A DNA stretch of 64,000 nt, taken from positions 6,389,778-6,453,777 of the forward strand of contig NC_091142.1 in assembly GCF_041381155.1 (NCBI RefSeq). Reading direction: 5' to 3'. The translations under genes were made by a program, and so were the position numbers. This stretch comes from Argopecten irradians (Eukaryota; Mollusca; Bivalvia; Pectinida; Pectinidae). The stretch's first letter is position 1; every line of letters begins with the position of its first letter. This document shows positions 13,001 through 20,900 of the stretch, piece by piece. The notes under the pieces are model-generated. The model had not been told where the DNA came from. It searched no databases and saw only the letters and a program-made list of their open reading frames with translations.

Positions 13001-16000
13001 ATCTCGTCGTAGTGTAGCATGCTACAGTACAATCAATATCTAGACCTACAAAAATCATCAAAATGCTTTACATTTTGTCTCGCCACCCACTGTTAGTATT
13101 TTATCTGAGAAGAAAAATCAAATTCAGAATAGATTAAAATATATTCACAAAACACATTTTTTCAAAACATGTTATTATGGCATCAAATTCTTTCTTTCAC
13201 ACACAAGAACAAATTTTAGTAGCTTATATAATTATGATTCTAAAATTATACAAAAACATCACTTTACACCAATTCCTAATATACCTTTTATGACATCAAA
13301 ACAACACAGCATATAAAATATGTTATATCACATCAATATCAACTTCAGTTTGCTGTTTTTGACACAGAAGCATGAACAGATCAAGTTTAGCTGTAAGGAA
13401 AGCTATTACACATTTATTATTCGAACAGATCAAATTTAGCTGTAAGGAAAGCTATAACACATTTATTACACACTTTTTACTAAATATTTACATTTTCTAA
13501 CCTAGGTGAAAATCACTAGCGTTTATTTCATCCTGGAGAATAGACTACATCAATTTTGTCATCCGTAACATAATTCATCATTATCTGATGGTTTTGCCAG
13601 GAGCAATCAAAAGTTTATGTTTCCAATCCTACCTTGGTCGGAATTTATTTCAAATCATTACAGTGCACGGTAATGGCCATCTAAGGTTTTATTCTTAAGG
13701 CAAAACTGCAATGCTATTTCGAATATGTTCTATAAAGTTATAGTATCTGTAATGCTAAAATTTGGTATTGAGATTCAGAATCTGTCAGAGGCTGCATCTT
13801 TTGTATTATCTTACAGTTAGCCCAATGTATTCACAAAAAGTATGTTTTCAAATTGTATTAATACAAATCCTTTGATTTAATTCACAGAAAAGTTCCAATG
13901 ACCTATACTGTATACACTTTCATTCGCCTGTGAATTATCTAAATTTCTATTTGAACTTTTGATAATATTGCCTATATACCCAGGGGCATAAAAATGATAG
14001 TATGATTTCACCTGGGTCTGAAGATGCTAACATATAAACAGCACAGACAAATCTCCTCAAAAATACCGACTTACCAGCAACCATCTGGGGATCACCTAAG
14101 GAAGTTTTATCATTCTTATATATCTGCTACAATCATTATCACAAAACTCTGATACACTATATATCCATCATACCCATTATAAAATGTTTGATTGATTGAT
14201 ATATTGCTAAACATTAAATTTGGTCTGATTTATTGATGATTCCTTTGGCTAATACTTGATTGTACTAAATGTTTTCATTTTTAGAAACATAAAGACGATA
14301 TTATTATTGAGACGTCACACTGCCCAAGGATGTACATGAGATCCTTGCACTGCCCAAACATTTGAGCTCCAGAAGGTCGTCTCCTAAGACCCTCATTCTA
14401 CCAGGATAGTATAACATCATATTGACCTCAACAATTAATAGATATCTAACGCATAGAATTGGTCATAACTTTTTATATACATGTAGAGGATATTACATAA
14501 GTGCCTTAATATTGAAAAACCCAATATTGGACAAGTTCAAGGAATTTCAGTCGGCGAGTGGTGGCTCTGTAGAACTCGCTTCCAAATTCACAAGTTAAAA
14601 CCCCAATTTTGAATATTTTTTTAAATAATTTAAATAAACATTGGTGCAATTACTTTTTAAGTTTTACCCAAATTGTGTGAAATGATATGGCAGATTTCAT
14701 TAGTCTTCTTGGAAATTGGAATTACCAATATTTTTGCAAATTCATAATTCTTCCTCATACAACTCAATGAATCAATTTACAACTATGAAGAAAACAAATA
14801 TGTAATAGAAAAATGTAGTAGACCTACTTCTGATGGCAGCAGAGTTTGGTTTGCTGCTTGGAGTTGAGGAAAGAGACGAGGATGAGGATGCAGTGGTTGA
14901 TGGCTTCACACGACTTGGTTTCACCATCTTTCTCAACTGGGAATCAGCTTGAAGTTCCTTCACCTTCTTTCTCTATAAATTGAAGATGAGACATCATTTA
15001 GCTGAGCTAAACAGGGGTTTAACAGTGAAATGATTAACAGAAAACTAATAATCCCTCTGTTGGTTTGAATAAGGGACCAATGACACCATCTCGAACCTTA
15101 TCTTATCTTAGTCTTAGGCTAATTAACATGTATCATCTTAATCAAATCAATTACGAATTCATTATTAATTTATCAATATTTTGATGTTAAACATTGAACT
15201 GCATTTAGTTGGCAATTATATGAGTTCAAATGCTAACTGGACATCGGTAAATTTAATGGAGTACTATTAACAGCGCTTTAGATACTTGTGCTTCATATTA
15301 TATGTGGTGTGGTCCTGAAGGCAGTTCATATTGAATTGGACATTGTATAAGAATGCATTTTGTCCCCCTCCATTACCATGAGAGTTAGAGTTATGATAAA
15401 ATATGAGTGCTATAACTTACTGATAGGTCCATCTCCTGAATGTATAGTTCTCGATCCAGGCCCTTGTTGAAAACACTAAAACAATGCTGTAGGAACTCTG
15501 CATATTCGCCTTTTGGTGCTTTGCTGGATAAAGATAAAGAACAGGTTTATTTATCTTAATTTACTCTTTACAATTTTTTTTTTTTTACTTCTGATCAGGT
15601 AATTTATATCAAATTTGAATACTGGTACATGAACATGGCAATAAACATTTCGAGATACACCAAAATGATGTGGGTAAAAGTATGATTTACCATCAATCAG
15701 TCCTATCTTCCGATGAGTAATGTCACAAAAATTATGTCAAATATGACGTCAGAATTACTGAAAGTTCTATTTAGTGTCAAACTTACCCATCAGACCTAGT
15801 TCTACTTCCTGTCAAACTTACCCATCAGGCCTAGTTCTACTTCCTGTCAAACTTACCCATCAGGCCCACTTCCTGTCAAACTTACCCATCAGACCTAGTT
15901 CTACTTCCTGTGAAACTTACCCATCAGGCCTAGTTCATACTTCCTGTCAAACTTACTCATCAGACCCACTTCCTGTCAAACTTACCTATTGAGACCTAGT

Positions 16001-17421
16001 TCTACTTCCTATCAAATTTACCCATCACACCCCAGTTTTACTTCCTGTCAAACTTACCCATTGGCCCTAGTTTACTTCCTGTCAAACTTACCCATCAGAC
16101 TCACTTCCTGTCAAACTTACCCATCAGACTCACTTCCTGTCAAACTTACCCATCAGCGTTAGAGAGCATGTCCCCATATCCTTCCTCCTTCACACATTTG
16201 TACAGCTGACTGGTCAGATAGGCTTCGGCCTCTTTCATGAGTATAGCTTTCTCTGAGGGCTGCATGTCAGGAGGTTCCTGTGTTTTGACGACAAGTTAAC
16301 GAACTATTGTGATTACTCTCCATATCTGTATAAGAGTACTAATCTAAACTTTATGAAACAGACTATACGTTTAGAGAAAAGTAGCATAAAAAGTGCAAAT
16401 GAATTGATAAATGATGATTAATATAACAAATATGTACATTAAAACAGTGTGAAAACAAACCTCTAGGAACAATATTGCTTCACAATAAACAGGGACTTGC
16501 TTAAATCATATAAGTGATATACTAAAGAACATTGAGAGGAAAAAATATGGCCACATATGACAGAAAATCAATTAAAACAGTAGGTCGATAAGACAGGTTT
16601 CATCATTCTGTAATTGCATATTACAGAGTTATCTGCCCTTGTGGCCATATATGGGTAGTACAGATTGTTATGTGTTTAAGAATGTAATGCTATATTTTTC
16701 TGAGAAAACAACATAGCGGCCTCTATCAGATTGTAATCCGCAGAAATATTTCCTCCCTACCTGTATGCAGTGCTATGTAAAATCTTAGGATTTACCAGAA
16801 TCTGTGGGTTAGGTTCCACATCGGGTAGGTAGCTGGCCACATACTGCTTGCCTAGACTTCCCAATAATGCTTCCTTCCTCTCTGGCTTCTTAAACTGCTT
16901 AGACACTTTCTTGGCCAGAGCTTCAGCTATTTTGTGCTCAATCTACAAGAATTAAATATCTGAAGAGATATATAACTGTATAAAAGATCAACAGAAAATT
17001 CTTTATAATTAAAGATCTTGTTAATTACATTTTTATACTATTTTCTGCGTTCCTATTTGTATTTTTATATATGGAATACCGGTGTTTCTCTCATTTTTTC
17101 ATCATTTTAGTTTCTCCCCTGTTTTTTTCCTTTTTTTATATAATTTTTTATTTAACATATTATCGATGGTTTATATGAAACAAACTATATTTTTAAAGAA
17201 AAGTAACCTAAAGTGGAAATGAGTCGTTAAAAGATGTTCAAGAACTGTGCTTATAACACAGTGTTAAGACCCACCTTGTGCCATGGAGCGTCAGGAAGTA
17301 GTGTCTGTTGATAGCTGGAGTTCAGCCAATCCTGAGAGAAAGGGCGCTGCTCCGCAAACTCGGGGTTGTCAGGGTACTCGACCCTGAGCCCTGTCTTCGG
17401 CGCTCCCATTTTGTTCGACAT
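1043..17421 (-). CDS. TBC (Rab-GAP-like) domain protein, 15 exons, 3' end not found
   Basis: Exons read on the minus strand: 17275-17421, 16796-16942, 16150-16277, 15421-15523, 14828-14972, 11042-11255, 9799-9922, 8821-8998, 8371-8549, 5342-5485, 4752-4913, 4421-4534, 3375-3454, 2413-2539, 1043-1325. All junctions are GT-AG and phases match, giving 758 residues so far. The first ATG (MSNKMGAPKTGLRVEY) opens exon 1. Residues 1-220 are charged, with a Ser-rich linker near 200-220. A TBC-like fold follows: LPGTLRTHMWADVL near 275, then HVYELAMYLDLLNN, FPTWIQVFAIAETVMNIL and GFVSVLDTPGIMYVWDQLF near 505. TBC proteins normally activate Rab GTPases, but I see no IxxDxxR arginine finger and no YxQ glutamine finger, so this may be a non-catalytic scaffold. 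The C-terminal 230 residues are unrecognised. The last exon ends in phase 1, so more coding sequence is expected. Family call moderate; I cannot name an orthologue. Confidence 0.75.
1898..2381. mobile_element. Non-autonomous hAT-type element in intron 14 of the TBC gene
   Basis: The element is flanked by a perfect 8-bp direct repeat ATTACACA (1890-1897 and 2382-2389). Its ends are short inverted repeats, AGGGGTGACTATCG on the left against AGGGGTGTAACAATACATCG read inward from the right. An 8-bp target duplication with AGGGGTGTAAC-type ends fits the hAT superfamily. The interior is about 480 bp with no coding potential and is rich in ATTGCAATAG and CTATCGATAG palindromes (1920-2030, 2255-2365). 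It depends on a transposase supplied elsewhere. Confidence 0.75.
2775..3200. repeat. Old dispersed repeats in intron 13 of the TBC gene
   Basis: Two repeat-like blocks lie here. At 2780-2900 is a segment with CAGTGAAACCTGCCTTAGTG and AAAGACCACCTG words that recurs in form at 51930-52100. At 3060-3200 is a block with CCAAATTTAATCAAAATC, TTCAGGAGTTTGCGGGACAA and a CAGACAGACAGACGGACAA run, a pattern I associate with dispersed repeats of marine invertebrates. A poly-C tract follows at 3188. Class unknown. Confidence 0.45.
3700..4320. repeat. Degenerate repeat block with G-rich tracts, intron 12
   Basis: Similar segments start near 3710, 3900, 4030 and 4105. Each carries an A-T-T-G-A-C-C core preceded by AAATAGCC/AAATAGCTAG/AAATACCC and followed by a C-rich then G-rich stretch. 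Two of them share CATCCCTCAGGT(A/C)C(C)TGGGGGAGG. A run of about 16 G occurs near 4090. It looks like a diverged tandem duplication of a mobile sequence; no gene. Confidence 0.45.
5449..7985. repeat. 70-bp minisatellite that copies the exon 10 splice acceptor (about 36 units)
   Basis: The unit length is 70 bp, seen from the spacing of TCTCTACGCTGATCAGCTGG (6241, 6311, 6381). On the gene's own strand each unit reads TATATTACAG followed by the first 36 bases of TBC-gene exon 10 (GAGTTTCTAGTCCAGCTGAT onward), then TTTGATTAAAGTGATATAAC. The outermost copy at 5449-5485 is the genuine exon start; the others lie upstream in intron 9. Copies are highly similar, with occasional 1-4 bp indels and variants such as CGCCACAC for CTCTACGC (5661, 6451, 7083). 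In a decoy unit the exon-like part runs into an in-frame TAA. Confidence 0.95.
7990..8370. other. Remainder of intron 9, no feature seen
   Basis: This is AT-rich intron sequence between the 70-bp array and exon 9 of the TBC gene. I see only scattered dispersed-repeat words such as TTAATTTCACGATTTCTACTTG near 8140. No open frame or RNA gene is visible. Confidence 0.4.
9055..9240 (-). mobile_element. Old tRNA-derived SINE copy, intron 7 of the TBC gene
   Basis: It is a diverged copy of the SINE at 21385-21606 in the same orientation. Shared words on the plus strand are GAGAAAAACCACC, CAACTGCCCCACA, CCCAGAGGTGGAGGGCTTGT, GGTAATATGTCG and CCACTTGGCCA. The promoter B box and tRNA-like head are eroded, so it is older than the 21385 copy. 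No clear target duplication remains. Confidence 0.75.
10245..10985. repeat. Candidate palindromic element in intron 6
   Basis: The left side reads TTGACTGTATTAAGCGCCCC (10257 onward). The right side, read inward on the other strand, gives TTACTGTATTCGCCGAAACT followed by AGCGCCC. The two ends are thus partly inverted copies about 700 bp apart, and the interior is AT-rich without coding sequence. No target duplication was recognised, so limits and class are uncertain. An (AT)n run lies near 10655. Confidence 0.35.
11940..12902. repeat. GTCAGTGGTCAGTAAA-type minisatellite, intron 5 of the TBC gene
   Basis: Irregular tandem copies of GTCAGTGGTCAGTAAA and GTCAGTTAAGTAAGTGGTCA run from about 11940 to 12100 and again from 12498 to 12902. 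The two blocks were one array, interrupted by the TTAA-flanked element at 12100-12497. The right block is more regular (12740-12900, units of 16-17 bp), which suggests recent local amplification. Confidence 0.9.
12100..12497. mobile_element. TTAA-flanked MITE inserted in a minisatellite
   Basis: The 398-bp element begins AGGCCCACTACCTTTCCG and ends with the exact inverted copy. It is bounded on both sides by TTAA (12096-12099 and 12498-12501). A TTAA target duplication is the hallmark of piggyBac-type transposition, so this is likely a non-autonomous piggyBac-like element. The interior contains no long open frame. It sits inside the GTCAGTG array, so the array is older. A lone copy of one end with its TTAA is at about 41565-41585. 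Confidence 0.8.
12903..14827. other. Rest of intron 5, no gene seen
   Basis: AT-rich intron sequence of about 1.9 kb. A short tandem duplication of AACAGATCAA(G/A)TTTAGCTGTA occurs at 13375-13460. Nothing else stands out on either strand. Confidence 0.4.
15774..16167. repeat. 29/35-bp minisatellite that copies the exon 3 splice donor (12 units)
   Basis: Twelve copies of the core GTCAAACTTACCCATCAG occur in two unit lengths: a 29-bp form with CCCACTTCCT or CTCACTTCCT, and a 35-bp form with CCTAGTTCTACTTCCT. On the gene's strand the core reads CTGATGG|GTAAGTTTGAC, the 3' end of TBC-gene exon 3 with its GTAAGT donor. The unit next to the exon (16141-16156) is the genuine donor. The other eleven lie downstream in intron 3. 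Read-through from the exon meets TAA at once (GAT GGG TAA). Confidence 0.93.
16611..16668. repeat. One end of a palindromic MITE, intron 2
   Basis: The sequence TTGCATATTACAGAGTTATC followed by TGCCCTTGTGG matches the arm of the palindromic elements at 48084-48254 and 60168-60344. Only one arm is present here, so it is a truncated copy. Confidence 0.6.
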
Positions 17422-17903
17422 GATTCTAGCTTATATTCACACCTTTTAAAGGTGAATAATTTTCCTAAGATATCCTGTTCTTATTAAATATTAACTTAAA
17501 TCTTTTTGCCAGTTGATCTATTTGTAGACAAACTTTAAACCACTAGTCGAACAAAAAATATTTTACTATTTCACAAAATTAAATAAAAATACTGCAAAAT
17601 ATCAAAATAAGGAAAAGCTTAAAAATCTTTAAAAAAAATAACCTACATCAGTTATATTTCATTTAAAAATCAAGCACTGAGGAAGCATTTGTGGATAATA
17701 AGTATCATTAACAACTTTTACATCAAAAGCAAAAACTATTTGATAGCTTACAAATAATAATGTGTTCAATATTTAAAATAATATTTACATCCAATTTATG
17801 ATTATTTACATCCGGTTGGACCTATATACATTAGATGTCCCTATAAAAATAAATACTGTACAGATATATATTCATAGATATATATTCATATCATATCAGT
17901 CTC
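17422..17903. promoter_or_regulatory. Interval between the TBC gene start and the SPRING1 3' end
   Basis: About 480 bp separate the TBC-gene ATG from the stop codon of the next gene on the same strand. It must hold the SPRING1 3' UTR and the 5' UTR and promoter of the TBC gene. It is very AT-rich. I see no distinct core-promoter motif that I would defend. Confidence 0.4.
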
Positions 17904-20900
17904 TCAGACAGGTAACGAAGCCTGTAAGTCGGGAGGGTTCTCTCCGTAACAATATTTGGTGTCCGAATTTCTGTAAGAATTTTCATGTTGCACACTCTGG
18001 GAAAGAAAAATAAATAAATAAAATTCATAACCTATGATTATCACATGAGAATCACAATGTTAAGATCCATCTCAAACGAAAAATTTAAGGCATTTTACAA
18101 TTGAACATGCATCTGGTACATAATTATATTGATCTTTATTCTATTTCCAATGGATATTATTTCTTTTTAACACTTTCCTCATGATTATTTCGATGTAAGA
18201 CAATGCTAAATAAGCGAGAAATACCAACAACTTTCATATGTGAATTACGTCTTTTTCTCAAAACATCATATGATATAAATTTTTGTCACATGTGGATTAT
18301 TATAAGCCACACTCCGGATTTCCAAGAGAAAAAGTAACGGATTATAATCCGGAAAATGTGGTATCAAAGTGGATGGTGCATGATGGGACTTATAAGGAAG
18401 GAAATGGGAAAAGAACAGAAAGACGTGAGACATTTTATAACTGGTCATATTTACCATTGATGATGTTCTACACTTGGAGAGACAAAGTTCAAATAGATTA
18501 TCTACAGACGCAAACAGTTTGTCTAGGGCTTCTCGTCCATCTCTCAGAATTTTTTGCATCAAAGGTTTCTGAAATATAGAAATACATATATATATAAACA
18601 TAATAATCACTGCATATTTATCATAACAATTGTGTTTGCATCTGACACAGTTACTGTAACAAAGGGTTTCATTAAAATTCTGGAGTGTAAATGTATGAGA
18701 GACAAAAAAATAAACATGTAGTCGACTGGTACATTTCACCTAGTCGGCTCATTGATATATAAAGATAACTAGCTTTAGGTTTGACTCATCCTTGATATTC
18801 CAGGGGTTCCTATTTCTGCTATTTTTTATCCGCCCCTAAACTATTTCATAGTAAAACTGAAGGCATTTCAGGAGAAATAAACTGACCGATCACATCCCTG
18901 CAGAGACTTCCTTTGAAATTTACAGAAAACAATGCTCAACTATGTCAGTGTAATGTTATTCGTTATACATCAAAAGACCAAACTACCTGTTTCATTTGTC
19001 ACACAAAGTGCCTTCAGTTTCCCTATGACAAAGTCCAAGAAAGAATACCACGAGAGTGACAAAAACCCAAAGAGTATTGTAATTGAGGATGAGTCAGTCT
19101 GTATCTTAGTTATAACAAAAATTTTTATCTTCAATTATCATCTCAAATCTATTTAAGAATTTAGCCTACATCTTATTATTGCTTTGATGTTATCAGGCAG
19201 GTTGTCCGCAAATAAGACCCCTCACCACTTTTACCTTTATTTCTTCTCTAAGTGGAGGGTCTTATTTGCAGTGAAATACGGTAATTACGTATACGTGTAT
19301 TTGTTATATACAATGTACCTTTTCCGGGCGAAGGCAGCATGACACACAGAACTCATATTTCTCACAACAGCCATTCTTCTCACAAGTATCACAGCTGTGC
19401 TTTGATGCTCGGGCTTGTTTAATGTCACAACATCCTCCACCGACTACGTGTTCCCGATCACACACATAACCTGGAAAAGTAGGTCAAGGTTAAACTGTGC
19501 ATTGTGTAAAAAGTAGGTAAACTGTAGGTATGTAAAAGTAGGTCAAGGTTAAAATCATGTGAATGTGTCAAGGTTAAGTGTACAATGTGTAAAAGTAGGT
19601 CAAACTTACACTGTTAAAAAAACATATAACAGTATGTCAAGGTTAAACAATGGGTAAAGTAGGTACAACATGTAAAAAAGGTTAAAGGTTAAATTATAAA
19701 GTGTGTTAAACTGTGTAAAAATAGGTAAAAAGGTTAACATATGTTCATGTAAATGTGTCAGTAGTTAAACTCTAAATAAAAGTAGGTCAAACTTACACTG
19801 TTAGTTAAACATATAAAAGTATGTCAAGGTTTAAACTGTACAACATGTAAAAGTAGGTCAATGTTAAACTATACAGTGTGTAAAAGTAGGTCAAGGTTAA
19901 ACTGTGCATCATGTGAAAGTAGGTCAAGGTTAAGCTGTACAATGTGTAAAAGTAGGTCAAACTTACACTATTACAATGTGTAAACATGTAAAAGTAGGTC
20001 AAACTTACACTGTTAAACATATAAAAGTATGTCAAGGTTTAAACTCTACAATGTGTAAAAGTAGGTCCAAGTTTAAACTGTAAAACATGTAAAAGCAGGT
20101 CAAGGTTAAACTGTAGGGCATGCAAAACCATCATCACACACTATATAACTTGCATTTAAAAGTAGGTCCATGTTAAAATGTATGGAAGTAGTTCAAGCAA
20201 ACAAAATATCAAGTTGCATTAAAAACTGTAGTCACTTATCTTTCCAATTGGATGCTAGCAATATAACAATAACAAAATTGAAGCACATCAGCATGAATCA
20301 TTGGATCCTTAAAAATACATCGCTTACTTATTACCTTTAAATTTCGATATTGTTTCGAAAAAGCGTGATATATATATAAATGCTAGCCTAGGCCTGTTTC
20401 TACACACATTGACATTGAAAATTCTGTAAAGAGTTTTAAAATGTACAGCAATGTATAAAACTCTAACACAAAACAAACCTCGTTCATCTACTATAAGTTT
20501 TTTCCCTTGTACCGAGTTTCTACATATGAATTGTCTAGTTGAGTTGGCCTCTGGCAGATCTGGAATCTTTGGTTGCCATTCAAAAGGTTGTCGTAGGAAG
20601 GTCCTCTTTATCTCATACTGTTCATTCACAAGGTCCTGCTTCTATAATAAATGATAAAAATGACAGTACATTAGTAACAAAAGAGAATAAGTTAATACTT
20701 TGATCCCTTACAGGGGTCACAAGCATAAATTGAATCCTCTGCCACCTTTTCATGTCCATTATTAGATATTAAGAAATTCCCATTAACCTAAACTAAAGCT
20801 TGAAAGCTAGCTACTAGAGTTCACCAATGCAGCCCATTGACAATGTGGACTACTTATGTGGACATACCTCTGTATTTTCTAATTTCCATTGAAAGTACAA

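Noticed and set aside
18283-18579. A 98-codon plus-strand frame over SPRING1 exon 4
   Set aside because: It is the antisense shadow of a confidently assigned exon and has no supporting features of its own.
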